From Pithys albifrons albifrons (lineage: Eukaryota; Chordata; Aves; Passeriformes; Thamnophilidae), in NCBI RefSeq assembly GCF_047495875.1, contig NC_092460.1, positions 39,036,054 through 39,100,053 on the forward strand: a stretch of DNA of 64,000 nucleotides. The letters are read 5' to 3'. Below the pieces are notes generated by a model. It did not search any database, was not told the origin of the DNA, and saw only the letters and a list, made by a program, of their open reading frames with translations. Shown one piece after another: positions 26,887-47,429 of the stretch; position 1 is the first letter of the stretch, and the number at the start of each line of letters is the position of its first letter. The position numbers and the translations under genes were made by a program.

Positions 26887-27529
26887 CTAGGCCAGAAAAA
26901 AACACATCAGTTTCAGTGCAATGGGGTACATTTTTCTCCAAAAGGAGGAAAAATAAGAACAAAAGGGGAAATAAATTAGAGAATTATCAGGAGATAGGTA
27001 TGAATCAACAATGTTTGAATTTGGGGATAAGGAAAACACAGGAATACACTAGATTTATCCTGGATTTACATTCTTCTGCAGCCATTCACAGCTGACCACT
27101 GTTTTAGAGGCAACAGAAGTCTGGACACAGAATGACTGTTCTCACAGTTTATGGCTGGCTGCTTCCAGCTTTCCAAAACTACAAGAATTTGCTCTGCAGG
27201 TTTGAAACCATAGGCTTGCAGTTTTTCTGCTTTTGCTTTTAAAATGCAGTTCCACAGTGGGGAGAAGGAAGCCTTGAAAACACTGAGTTGCACACAACGA
27301 ACTCTGCTGACAGGATTGAAAAGGGACAGGACTAACACCATCCCAGTTGAGTCTTCATGGCAAGAGAAGGAACACACAACCATTCCAGGACATGTTAATT
27401 ACCAAAATCAACCTACTAGCAGGCCAAGAGCTGAGCACAGATAAGCCCTGTGCTTAGATTTTATTCCTCTCCCCACAAATACAGTACTTTGCCACTCAAA
27501 ATTTTTTTAAGCCACATCTGCTCATGGTT

Positions 27530-28650
27530 TATCAGGGACCAAGTACTGCGTAAGAGACAAGGAACCCAGAGTCAGGGAAGATGCAGCCAGCAGGCTGTTA
27601 CCTATCCTGACTTCTCACTAAGGGTCCGATCCCCCAAATTCAAGCAAAACAGCAGCAGAAAGTGCAGCCAGGCCCAAACAAGAGTCTGGATTATAAGGCA
27701 GTATCTCAACAGCAAGGCAGGTCTGACATCAAGCCAGAAATTCCACCCACAGGTCACAACTAGGATCAGGTACAGTGGTCAACATGTGGGTCCACAAGGA
27801 TAAGACAGGGGAAAAATATCAGTCCTTAGGTGAAAGTCAAGATTAAGGGACTCTATATCCAGACACAGCTGCAGCTGAGCTAAAGACCACCTCTCCTGTA
27901 GGAATATGCTGAGTTTAAATAGAGCCCCTGGGCATGGGTGGAGGCCACCACTGATGCTGGCCAAGGTCATTAAGCCAATTAGTGCCCTTGAGGCCATAAT
28001 ACCAGCCCTTCTCACCTCAACTCTAAGCAAGGCATGTTCTTACACAGGTCTGGGATATGTAGGGACTTGCTAAAGAGGGACTAAATCATTGTGGGAGTGG
28101 CAGGCCACCCCTGAAAAGTCACACAGGCAGAAGGACCTGAGCGGGACAGAGGTTTGGAGCTGTTTCTGATGCACCCCAGCAGGAAGGAAGAGAATTCATT
28201 TTGAACTGAGTGGGCACTAAAGAATTGGAGCTGTGGGGGGTTTGGGGTTCAGGGTCTAGATGAAGGCTGGTCCATCAGAAGAGTCCATCAACAAGGGCCA
28301 GCTGCTCCCCACTGGAAGATGATAATCAGCTGATCCCAAAAAGGATCCCAAGGCAAGCCAAGGGAACCTACAGCTAGCCAGGCAGGGACCTTATTACCCT
28401 GGGCCTGGGCTCAGCAGGACAGACTCACAGACAGTGGCTGTGTCCAACAAAGATTCCCAATCACATGGAAATATCCACGTAGTGAGGTTGGTCTGAGGCT
28501 GAGCATGGAAAGTTGAGATCCAGCTCATCAGACCATGGCAGAGCTGGAGACCAGTTCTCCACCAGCACAGCTCAGGCAGCAAAAAAGACCTTGGGTCATG
28601 GTGTGTTGGGGTGACTCCTGGTGTGGTTGGCCAGATCCATTAAGGATTTT
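27530..28650. repeat. GC-richer block, possible unclassified repeat
   Basis: For roughly 1.1 kb the sequence is richer in G and C than the flanking intron. It has many CAGG, CCAGCAC and GGCAGG words and few A/T runs, and its edges are fairly abrupt near 27.53 and 28.65 kb. The texture resembles old LTR or other interspersed repeat sequence. I could not find matching copies in the window, terminal repeats or a retroviral motif, so the family is unknown. The minus-strand open frames of 83 and 62 residues inside it look non-coding. Confidence 0.35.
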
Positions 28651-29509
28651 TAGCACACTCAGAGCTCTGATGCTGTCATAAAATGGTGTGAGATACATGG
28701 CTTGTACCCTCCTGAGAAGTGAAAGGCTTCTGGTAAGGAACTGAAGAATTCTGTCACCAATACCAACTGCTGGGGAGAACTTTAAATAGAAAAAATTAAA
28801 TTCTATTTGAGAGCACCAGCCCTAAACATAGTCCCCCTCCCTTCACTTTGCCTTGAATGGAAGCAGAAATACAGCCAAAACAGACTTAAAAGAATATGCA
28901 AATTTACACAAAAGAGGCTGCCTTTTATGGAAAAAGTTGCTGAAGAATGCTTAGATATTATGCAAAAGTAGGCTCTTCAGAAGAAACTATCAAGCAGTAA
29001 AGGCATGAGAATAACATTTTCTCCTCTCAGAGCAGTTCTACAGAGAGCTGGAAGAAAGATTTGCAAGGAAATAATGAACAATTGCTATCACACTTAGTTT
29101 TTTCAAGTTCAGAGAAAGTTAGGCTTGTGTTTATTCATCATAAATTTCTCATTTAATGAAGACCACTTTGTAGAATCTCTATCCTCTAATGAATATTGTC
29201 ATTTTGAACTGCAAACTGCTCTCAGCAGGAATTCTGTTGTGCCACGTGTTTGCGCAAATTTAATGTTGCTTGCAAGGTGACTCAGGTGCTGTGTACTACC
29301 AGCAATACAAACAGATGAGTTTGCCAGTCCCCCAGATTAAATCAGAACCCCCAAAATTCAGCTTTGAAATCCAGTATGTGTTAGTGGGCAGAGGAGGAAG
29401 TTAAAGTAGTTTCTTAAACAGCACTTCAGCTCCTCAGTGCACCCACATGACCCCTTAAAGTCTGTGATTTTTCCTTCCTTTTCCTCCCTTTTTCTTATGA
29501 AAGGCTTCT

Positions 29510-29557
29510 TGGTTTTTTGTGGGTGGTTTGTTTGGTTTGTTTTGTTTTTTTTTTTTC
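29510..29557. repeat. T-rich simple tract
   Basis: GTTTG/GTTTTG words run into an uninterrupted T run at about 29545-29556. This is a simple repeat in intron 6. Confidence 0.75.
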
Positions 29558-32500
29558 CTGACTTCTCCAGCACTCAGGACTTAAAAACAAACTGCAGTAA
29601 AGTTGAGCTGCCTTAGTGTTACTATGGAAGGCAGCATGAAAGCTGTAACCACAGAAAAGATGAATTTTTCATCTCTACAGCAAGCATTTGGCTGGCAGTT
29701 TCCTGCAGGTGCCTGAACATGTCTCACAAAGTTTTTCCCTGCCTACTTTAAGACGGCTCCTTCTTGGTAATCTAATTAGTGCATAGAATAAGGAAAGGAT
29801 TATAAATAATGTAATTCTCTGGCTTTCTTAATCACAGCAAATTTTATTTTTTTTCTACTTTTACATCCAAAAGTTATTAGTATCTCTGAGAAGAGAATGT
29901 TGAATATCTGGGTTTTGGAAAACAATGCCTCCTTTGTAACCCAGATTTACGATGGCACATTCCAGCTGGTATACACACAGCCTTTGAAAACATACCTGTA
30001 CACTTCAAAAAGGGAAGAACTTTAATTCAGTAGAAGTCAACAGAGCTTCCCAGATGTTTTAAGACAGGCAGGTGCCCTGAAGTGTGAAGAGTCAGAACTG
30101 CACACCTCAAAAAACATACTAAATATAAAGGGGGTCAAACTGCTACCTCTGGCATGACAATTTACTACTGGAAATTCTGAGCAACTGATCCCAAGCACCT
30201 CTGCCAGGTAACATCAATTTACTGGAGCAACTATTTAGCTCAAATTCAATGGTACAGAGTAGTTGAGTTTGCAGCAAGACCAGTGTTACCAGCAGCAAAA
30301 GACAAGTGTGGAAGGGCCAAGAGAAGAGAAGCCTCCTACGTGTCCTTCTTCTTTCCTCAAGAAAAAATACCCAGAAAGGACAGAAGAACTGCTGTGACAT
30401 GGGTTGCAATTCTGGCAGACTAGCCATGTTATTAGAAATGCTGGTGCATGTGTTGTATATGATATAGCTTCTGAAAGTGGCTTTATGCAAAACACAAGTC
30501 TTTGATATGTCTTTGCAGTTGGACCTGTCTGTCTGCCAAATGTGGGTGAAACAACTTTGCATTTAACTGAAGCAGGTGAATGTAGTTAGCATCTAATTAC
30601 AACTCTCATTCATTCTTTATTTTATCTTTTCTTCACATGTAAACCTTTCAGGTCACTTGTATTAAGTTCAGCAAGCTTGCACTTTTTACTCAAAGCAAAA
30701 TGTTCCCCATAATACACTCAGTGGTTTTTGTCAGACACATAAGACTTTCAAATACTTGCTACCAGGACTTTTTTTTCCTACAGTTCAGTTTTGAAAGGCA
30801 AAAGTGAAATCAAATTTCACTCCCTAGTAACTCCACATCTGTGTTTCTATGTTACAGAAGATTTGAAAAGAAAAAGAAACTGATTCACTTTGTCCTTTGT
30901 CACTGCTCCCAGCTGTGAACTGCACCTGCACCGTGACTCACTAAACGCTGAGGAGGCCTAGATGCCTGAAAAGCTTAAACAACAATTTAAACAGTGTTCT
31001 TCATGTGCCTCACACAGCTAGAGAAAGAGAAGCTGATTTTATCTTGCTGTTACACAAAACAAGTGAAGTTTTGGAAAACATGAACAAAGCCCAATGAACA
31101 CTTCACACGGACTATATATATATACACTTAGAAATCCAAGTCATCTATCTCAACAAGGTAATAAAGTGCATTTTAAACTTATCTGTTGGTCTTCATAACT
31201 GAACTCCTTTTATATTCCTGAAGTCCAAAATACTCTTGTATAAACGTTCTGACTTTTTTGACCTTATATTTTTTTATTCTTTACTCAGAGCAATGCTGTA
31301 TCATCTAGCCTTTAAAGGTATTTTGTAATCCATAGCTAAGTATTCAGTGAAATTCATAAAGCAAGCTCTGGATAACTAGACCTTAAAAAAAAAATGGAAG
31401 GAAAAGGAAAGAAGAAAAAAGTACACTGGTTTCATGTGGAAGTTTTACTGGTGCAGGAATAAGCTGCATGAATATATGTGGACATAACTGGATGCTAAAG
31501 GTAAGAGCTAGTTCCCAAAGTCTTTGCTGGACATCCTGTTTTGTTTTCCCCTCTACCTGGCTCCCCTCAGTTAGGTAAGGGGTTCTTCTTGCTTCCCATC
31601 CAAGTCTGAATTTGGGCATTTCTGGCCTTTTGCAGTTACAGGCCTAGGAATCACTTTATGAAACACCAAAGATGCTGTGTAGAGCCAATATGAGTCACTG
31701 TCCCTTAATGTTTACATATTAAATTTAGACTTCCTTATTAATAAACTATAAGCTTTCCCCTTTTTTGACCACTGTCATTCTAATTCAACAATACTACAAA
31801 CTTATTTGGAACTTCACTATGCTGGAAAAATTTATGAGCTATTTTGCAGAAACTGTTATGAGAGTCCCTGATGCTGCTGAACTTCCCACAAGCAGCCCCA
31901 CTTTTAATTAGATGTACTTCCCAGAGCATTCAGCCAGAGCATTAAGCAAAGCCTGGGACAGGAGCTGTGTTCCACTGCATTCAGACACTTGAACACTGCT
32001 GTTGGGGCTGAACTGCTCAAATGATAGAATAAGTGACCCTGTGTATTGGTTCGCTTCCTTAAAGTAGACAGAATCTGTGCTTCTGGTACATTTATTGTTT
32101 TCCTCCACTAGCCAGAGGTTGTCTCATATCTATAACCTTGAGAGTTTATATCCTAAAAATTTTATCATATTTCCATTGTGGGCTTCTAGAAGGCATTGCT
32201 GTATGGGCTAGTTCATGGTATAATTTCTTCCCAGCACCTTAGATAATCAAGTCCATCTGACTATTTAGTGGGTTTTTCCTTTTTACTACATTCTTCTTGG
32301 TTTGTACAATTTTTTTGCACGGACATAGGTGATACTCCGCCAATACTTGACAACCTAGTGACTAAAATATTTCTATACAGAATCACTTAAAAATACGGCT
32401 TACATTTCCGTATACTTCATTGAAGTAGAGACTTATGCAGCATCTAAGTTAAGGATCAGAAACATATATCTATTAGAAACATTCTGTCTGCCTCAACAGA

Positions 32501-33129
32501 CTTACCAGTTTATTTGGATGTGGAGAAAAAAATTGGTTTATGGCCCAATAACTAGCATTTTTCAAGTCTATTATATAAGAACACATTCAGTTTATAGTGT
32601 TTCAAAACACTTTTGAAATGTATCCTTCATTTTCTGGAAGCTGGGGGCTCTGCATCTGTTCTAGTCCTCTCATTTTTCTCAGTCACTAACACTGATGTGA
32701 TGGATCTCCTTGGGTTTGTTACAATGAGACAGCCAACTCAGAAACTTTATAAGGCTCTCTAATGCAAAAAAGGGTCCACAAGACAAGAGATGGTTCATGC
32801 AACAGCTAATAAAGTAGGAAAGCCTAAGTCACAATGAGAGATATGGTGAGAATAGCCATATGAAGGGAGTGTAGGAAAAATCTGGTCTTTTATTCTGTTC
32901 GTAGATCTCTATTCCTTTTTCAACTGATTCTGGGCATGCACCTGAAAATTACCACAATTCTCTCAAATGCTCAGTTCCCCCTTAAGGCTATTTTTTCCTT
33001 TATTTCACCAAAGGTTTGCACTGAACCTGACTGATGATTGATAACCGAAGGATTTGATGGATCCATGAAGCTTTGCCAGCTGCTTTCTATCGATCTACTT
33101 ACCGAGAATCACAGACTTATTTAACCCCC

Positions 33130-33142
33130 CACACACACACAC
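33130..33142. repeat. Short (AC)n repeat
   Basis: About six AC units follow a C6 run in intron 6, short enough to be fairly stable. Confidence 0.7.
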
Positions 33143-33596
33143 CAGGAACCAATAACCTGCATAAAGGTCTGCATTACTACTGACAGAATTTTACTCAAAA
33201 AGATCCAAGAAATAAAGTCATTAACCCGACTTTCACATATAGAATATACTTTTAAAGTTCTGCATGTTTTGCAGATAACAAAGTAGAGTTTAAAAGAAGT
33301 GGTATAGGCTTTGGAGGGGATTTACACTCTTATTGAGATGTGGACTTTTTATATCTGTAAACATTCGGTATCCTTTGCTAAGGACTTGCCAACCTGCTTC
33401 AGCAATGAAATTTAATACCCAAATAATTTAATTGTATTTATGACATTCTTTCTTGTATCCTTCTTAAAAAGTTGTCAAGTTTCTCTGCAGAAATACATTC
33501 TAAAAAGAAAGAAGCACCATTTTTTTTTAAATACCACAACTTCAACAGAAAACTTTATGCACTATTTGCACATGGATTTGGCTGGTAAAGACTTAC

Positions 33597-33737
33597 CACA
33601 CCCCACCAAAGGGCATCAGCATAGCTGGAGAAACCTGTCTTTCCATCCTCATCAACTGCATCCTTCTCAGCAAGATAAACAAAATAGGATGAAAAAATTA
33701 ACCCCAAGAATCCAATGTACAAGGTGGTTATGAGTTC
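33597..33737 (-). CDS. KCNQ1: KCNQ1 exon 6 (S5, turret, pore helix)
   Basis: This 141-bp exon of 47 codons is exactly the human length. It begins [19 protein letters not shown] (end of the S4-S5 linker and S5), continues VYLAEKDAV, then the extracellular turret [10 protein letters not shown], and ends YADALWWGV (pore helix). The acceptor is TTTTAATAG and the donor is GTG|GTAAGT. The turret differs from human NESGRVEFGS. The human N289-E-S N-glycosylation sequon is replaced by D-E-D, so no N-x-S/T remains there. The pore-helix WWGV and the S5 residues are unchanged. Confidence 0.98.
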
Positions 33738-42016
<8,279 letters not shown>

Positions 42017-42095
42017 CTTATTGCAGAGGTGGCAAACACCTGTCCATTAGATCCTATGCTCAGAACAATAATTGAGGCTACTACCACGATGAGAT
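42017..42095 (-). CDS. KCNQ1: KCNQ1 exon 4 (S3, S3-S4 loop, start of S4)
   Basis: This 79-bp exon is the same size as in human. It completes the aspartate codon left by exon 3 (human D202, a conserved S3 countercharge) and encodes DLIVVVASIIVLSIGSNGQV and FATSAIR, ending on the split codon of R228, the first S4 arginine. Compared with human it has M210I, V211I, C214S, V215I and K218N. The last two thirds of the S3-S4 loop therefore loses one basic residue and a native cysteine. The acceptor is TTTTTGACAG and the donor is AAG|GTATAT. Confidence 0.98.
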
Positions 42096-45000
42096 CTGTC
42101 AAAAACAAACAAACAAGAAAAAATAAGGAAGAAAGAATGTATAAATTTTTTATGATTTCAGCACTGAAACACACAACATATACACACTGAGGAACACTTA
42201 AATTACCTTAAATTGGGTGGGCAGTAAGTTAATGTAACCGTTTCACATCAAAAACCCAATGACTACAGTTTCTTCCATGATGAATTTAATAATGGAAATT
42301 GCAAAGAACGTGATGGATCAGGCAGCTTGCCACAAAACAACAAATGCAGAGGCATATGCATACCCCAGAAATGAATCCATATTTTGACTCAAGGCTTTTG
42401 ATTTAAGAGAAAAAGTAAGGGTTTTCTTCACTCAATAATGAAATGCATAAAGTCAAGTATCATGCATACATACACACATAAACTTGGTTGGAAAAATGTA
42501 TCAAAGCTGTAAAGACAAGCTTTCAAAGTTTAGAAAACTGTCAGAATAAAGGTTGACAAAAAAAATCAGAGCTGTTGGTTTACTTTGTGATACAGTCTTT
42601 ATTTGTATGAAAAAATAATTGTTTCCAGAGTTCCTTTTTTTTTTGTTTCCATAACTCCACAGTTTACACAGTTCCAGCACTATACAATGCAAATGATGGA
42701 TTGTGTTCACAGTGCCAGCATCCCTTATTTTCTCCTATCCTAGTTCAGTGACCATGAATTTTAATTATTGAACCTTACTCTAACATTATTCTGAGAAGAC
42801 ATTTTTCTAATTTCCTCACAGGCATTTCTGTGGTAAACCTCTTTAGAGCATCTAAATGCTTCACTTTCAAATTCTAACCAGAAAATAAAGGATAGTATTA
42901 TAAATGGGTAGCAAATGTAGACAGAATGAGGAAAAATTTTGGTAAATTTTCCTTGCCAGTTTTAAACAGGCAGTACTTTATTCTTCAGAGCACTTAACAT
43001 TATATAGCACTTCAAAAAAACCCAGTGCCTGCTGACCTCACTTGCAGCTGTGAGAGCTCAGAACCTCTCTAACCCAACTTCAAAGTCTTCATTTGGACAT
43101 CCTGAAAATGAGGCACACTTGTGAAAACTGATTTAACTGACTGCCACAGTTTCCGTGAGATGCCTGGGCAAGATGCAGGACAGAATCCAACTTGAGAGGC
43201 AGCAGCAGTTTCCATCAAAAAGGTTAACTTGTTTTTTCCTCTTCTTTAAACATTCTCCTGCCAAATTCACAACCACATAGTTGCTGCAACAAATACTGCA
43301 GAAGTTCTACAACAACCAGTATCCTTCCCTCTCTGAGTAGCATTGATTTCCAGCATCAGTCTGATTTTTGCAATAAAAGCTGGATCTCTCCCTAAGGAGT
43401 TTAAAGTCCCCAGGCATGTTAAAGAGTGTACTGCAATAATGCCACATTTATAGGATGAAAATAAATAAAGGGAAGGGTGAGGCTAGAGAAAGAGCTTCCA
43501 TTTTGGGATAATCTTAACTTTTGAATGCCACATCTTCCAAATTTTTATGCTATTCCTTATAATGTATCTGTGTGAACATATATTTGTAAACATCAGAAGT
43601 TAGGGTGGGTTTTCTTCCCATCATGTGATACAGATCTTTGCTCTTAAGCAAATGATGCACCCATGTCCCTATTAAATTATCAGGCATATATATATCCATC
43701 CAATGACCAGCACATGAGGAGGAAAAGACTGACCGTTAGGAAATGAGTTTCAGTCAGGTAATGAGAATAAAACAGATTCATTTGTATTTTCTACTTTTCT
43801 GAAAATGTTCTACATGGTAGAAATATTTCTTTCCTTTTTTTCCCCCTACACTTGTACTTCTATATTTGCATCTTCTCTGTTCCTAACTTTCATCCTAATT
43901 TTCCATCTTTAGTCTTCTCTCACTAATCCCAGTTTACTAGTCCAAATAGTCCTGTTTTGCAGTCTAGGTCTTCAGCATATTCTTCTGCCTTATAGTGACA
44001 CCTTTCAATCCCACGTATTTTCAGTCCCTGCTGGTTTTCCTTCAACCTCCTGATCATTTGTCAGTCTCTCTGAACATTCTCCTCCCAGACCCTTAGAACC
44101 ACATCCTCCCTTCTGTCATTTTACTGAGCCTGTATGTCCCAGCCCATTCCTTCTACCTCAGCATTCAAGCCTCGTATTTTCCATGTGCCCTGGGCAGATT
44201 CAGGAAGAGAACTATAAAACCAAAATCAACAGATTTTCCACTTCCAGCCCCAGCATTACTGCTCCAGGAAACCTAAAATCTGAATTGTTCAGGCTCACTG
44301 CAGATTCAATCTCTGAGGAATATAAGAGCTTTCCCTAGCAGAGTGTTTGAAGCATAAACACAAGCTACCAAATTTTCAGGGACTTGTAAGTCAGCTTGGA
44401 GTTGATTTTCAGTGATTAAAAGAAAAAGCTATTCTGTCTTTAAATTTAAACTGTCTGCTTCAAAGTGTGGAAACACGACTTCTTCTCCACAAGGCATTGT
44501 CAGAATTCCTTTTCTCAGGAACAGCTTAACCATCTTGCATGAAATGTCTCCACAAGACTCAAACTGAAGCAAACACTGGCATGGAAAACATCAGGATAGA
44601 GATACTATTTGTTTAAAGAACTTTGTCAACTCTAGCAAGTCTTTAAAATAGCATCCCACTAGTATTTATGGCAGTTCTTAAAAACTAAAGTATCAGGAAG
44701 CTCAGTAATTTAAAAAATGAACTCCAGTTATTTATAAACAGCAATATGTGGATATTCTACCTACTTACATGCCTGCAAACATGTCTGTACATACACAGGA
44801 GGTGTAGAGAGAAAAAAAATGGCATGGCATATTCTATATAATTCATGTACCACATATGCAGATGACAGACCTACAGAGATCACGCTCCCTGCAATTTAGT
44901 AAGTGTAATACACAGCTTTAAAAATCTCACCCACTGACAGTCCACTGCAGCTTACTGATGTTCAGAATCCTTAAGGAATTCCATAGCTGTCATTTGATGT

Positions 45001-45756
45001 TCTCAGTTTACTTTCCAGTATGCAATTCTCAGTTTTTTCACTAAAAGCATTTAATCATTTTTAAATTTAAAACAGTAAGAATAACTATTTTATTTTATAT
45101 TTTATTGCTGTACTATATTACAGAATGTAAATAGTCCTAAGTTTAAAGGAGTGTTCTTAGTAGTCTGGAGATGACATGATGTACATAAGGACACAGATGC
45201 ATATATGAACACATCTGAGATTGATTCATACCACTTTTTTCTTTGCTGAATTTTTGTGTTCTATCAGCTCTTCATAAATTATAAAGATAACTGGAGCTTT
45301 AAATACCAGGTGCTGCTGATTTTTCAGAGCTGTATATATAACCAATTAAAGGTGCTTATAAATAAAGTTCTGTTGTGCTTTACTTATGGACACTATAAAA
45401 TGGACACACATATGCAGACTCAGGTTCCCTTACAACTTTCAATCTACAGCCTGTTGAAACCAGGAGAAACAAAAGTTAACTCATTAATTGGTTCTTTTGT
45501 GACATTTTCTGTAACAACAACAAAAGGATAAAAGAAGTTGTCAAAGGGCATTTTCTTGATTTTGCCTGTGCTTGGTGCTTGGTACCTGCTTTTCATAAAA
45601 CCCTAATTAGGCTGTGGTTTTCAGAAGCATTTGGCTCCTAACCCAACCCACTAAACCAGAAAGTAATGGAAGTGTTAAATCAGTATTTCAGAAAGGTATC
45701 ACTCTTCTTGCTGCTGCTGACATGGTACATGAGCATCACAGAATGAACATTCTCAT

Positions 45757-45806
45757 TCTGTCAACAAGGGAATTAAGACACATGGAGAGAAAAAGTGATT
45801 CATGAT
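45757..45806 (+). mobile_element. Possible MIR-like relic
   Basis: The text ATTCTGTCAACAAGGGAATT followed by AAGACACATGGAGAGAAAAA and GTGATTCATG is similar in order to the MIR core CATTTTACAGATGAGGAAAC, TGAGGCACAGAGAGG and AAGTGACTTG. The match is weak and lacks the CCAAGGTCACA block, so chance similarity is possible. Confidence 0.35.
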
Positions 45807-45976
45807 TTGCTGGGAATTAGTTCAATCTATGTCTCCAGATGGGTTATTTAATGATAGAATTGTCTTTTCTCACATACATCTAATCATCTACAATCTGTCT
45901 GCAAAGAAAAGAAAAATTAGACTAATTTTAGAGAATCTACCTAAGAAATAATAATAAAAAAAGTTATTTACAAGGT

Positions 45977-46659
45977 AGATGTGGGGTGATGGCCCCTGAC
46001 AAGTTGAGGGAAATGCCTCAGCCCCCCCGGAGGGATGCTGATAAGTGATGTTACCAAAGAATGGAATGTTATTAAATTAGCATAGCCTTTCTTTGCTGTA
46101 CCCTGTGGCACCCTGCAGGCTCAAGGAGCCCACCCCCCTCAGGCATCTGTATCACCCTTAGAAAATTGACTATAGACACACAAAACCACCTGAAGGAAAA
46201 AAAGTATAAAAAGAAGTGCAGTTTAACTGCAACTGGGGAGAAAACTTCCACCTCTGGGAGGGCAACCCATGAGCTACCCTGTCTCCACCATTCCATCGAA
46301 CATTGCAGGGGTAAGCAACCAAATTCTTACTTTATTTTCCTGTGCCTTACTAATTATAATTTGTTATAGCTCACTGGGTGTATACGTGTTAATGGGAAGT
46401 GGCTATATTTTTCCTGATTGCTTTTCTTTGGGGTTACTGAGTGTGCTTACATGTGGTGTTGAACTGTTGTGTTTCTGTTTCGTAATCCTCTCTTAGTTAA
46501 GTTTGTGATGGGAGTGGGATACTGCTGGAGTGGCCTGTAGAATGTGTGTTGTGCCGGTGTCTTTTGGGGTATTTTGTACAATCCTGCAGCTAAATGTTAT
46601 CACCGACCAATTACACAAATAGATTTAGTTATTTCTTCATTTTACAATTCTGCCTTTCT
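45977..46659 (+). mobile_element. Probable solo LTR of an endogenous retrovirus (ERVL-like)
   Basis: A block of about 680 bp starts near AGATGTGGGGTGATGGCCCC. It contains a TATAAAA box (46205-46211), a GC-richer segment with GCAGGGGTAAGCAACCAAAT (about 46305-46324), a GT-rich stretch, and GCTAAATGTTATCACCGACC, which resembles a degenerate polyadenylation region. The layout resembles bird ERVL LTRs. AAGGT occurs at both proposed edges (45972-45976 and 46660-46664) as a possible target duplication. However, the element ends are not the canonical TG...CA, so the limits are uncertain. No internal viral genes are present. It lies antisense to KCNQ1, about 190 bp from the exon 3 donor. Confidence 0.6.
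46205..46211 (+). promoter_or_regulatory. TATA box of the LTR-like element
   Basis: TATAAAA lies about 230 bases into the LTR-like block, where a U3 promoter would be expected. If it is active, it would fire toward exon 3, antisense to KCNQ1. Activity cannot be judged from the sequence. Confidence 0.4.
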
Positions 46660-46852
46660 AAGGTTGATGTCTGCCTGTGTCTCACAGCTGTATTTTAAAT
46701 GTCCAGTTCTAGCAATCCAAAACGAGAAATAATTGCAAAGGTTCGCAAAGCAGATAAATGCCTCAGTGACAGACACAGCTCAGAGTTGTAATACAGTCTC
46801 TGCAGTAGTTGACATCTTTACTTTAAAACAAATGAAAGAGTTTAAATCTTAC

Positions 46853-46979
46853 CAATTATTGATATTGGCTTTCTGGCAAATCGGATTCTTCCCTGGAAGC
46901 CAACATATTTACTCCTGCAGCCTGCAGACCACAACCGGACCAAATATTCAGCACCGAAAAACACAACCAGAACGATTTC
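46853..46979 (-). CDS. KCNQ1: KCNQ1 exon 3 (S2 and S2-S3 loop)
   Basis: This 127-bp exon, the human length, begins [20 protein letters not shown] and continues [20 protein letters not shown] with II and a split aspartate codon. It encodes S2 with the gating countercharges E160 and E170 and the F167 of the charge-transfer centre, then the basic S2-S3 loop (R190, R192, R195 equivalents). Against human it shows T169A, V172L, L187F, W188Q and L191I. The acceptor is TTCTGACAG and the donor is TTG|GTAAGA. Confidence 0.98.
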
Positions 46980-47429
46980 CTGTCAGAATTAAAAGGAAAA
47001 GTTATCAGGGTTTTTTTTTTTCATTAAAAGTCCAATTATAGTTTGTACATTTAATTTATCCCTATGACTAATATAAATGAGTTTGTTGAGATGAATGATG
47101 CAATAAAAAGGATTGTGCCTAATCTGTTTGCTTTTTATATGCATATGCCAGCCAGTACATAAAAGGGAGATATAATCAGTTCCTGAATGTGATTTGCATG
47201 AATAAAAGGATGGTTTAGGCTCCATTCCATCAGTCTATCATAGGGAAAAACACAATATTATTCTTCTTTTATTTCTTTCCAAAACTTATAATTTTCAAAA
47301 ATAAGGAAGGGAGGGAAGCTACAGGCCTATCATTCCTAAAACCAACAAGTATATGAAACATTTCTAGATCATGAAAAAGAGTTTATGAACATAAAACCAA
47401 AATGTGTAACGTCACCTTTTGCATATTCA

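Larger units (their letters stand above)
26887..33596 (-). other. KCNQ1: KCNQ1 intron 6
   Basis: This 6,710-bp intron has a GTAAGT donor and a CTAG acceptor. It includes a GC-richer block at about 27.5-28.65 kb that may be an unclassified repeat, a T-rich tract near 29.53 kb and a short AC repeat at 33.13 kb. No CR1 is recognised here. I see no exon or RNA gene. Confidence 0.92.
42096..46852 (-). other. KCNQ1: KCNQ1 intron 3
   Basis: This 4,757-bp intron has a GTAAGA donor and a GACAG acceptor. It holds an LTR-like element (45977-46659) close to exon 3 and a weak MIR-like stretch near 45.76 kb. A poly-pyrimidine-rich portion lies at about 43.83-44.17 kb on the plus strand. No further exon is recognised. 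Confidence 0.92.

Noticed and set aside
30143..30562. 139-residue minus-strand open frame in intron 6
   Set aside because: No family resemblance, low-complexity leucine-rich parts and no flanking splice signals consistent with the KCNQ1 frame. It is most likely chance.
43010..43170. Possible ancient SINE in intron 3
   Set aside because: A vague similarity of GTGAGAGCTCAGAACCTC to old SINE tails could not be extended to a recognisable body.
45975..46541. GTAGA pair as target-site duplication giving a TG-starting LTR of 557 bp
   Set aside because: The right end would be GGCCT instead of CA, and a 5-bp match at this distance is likely by chance. The alternative AAGGT pair is also unproven.
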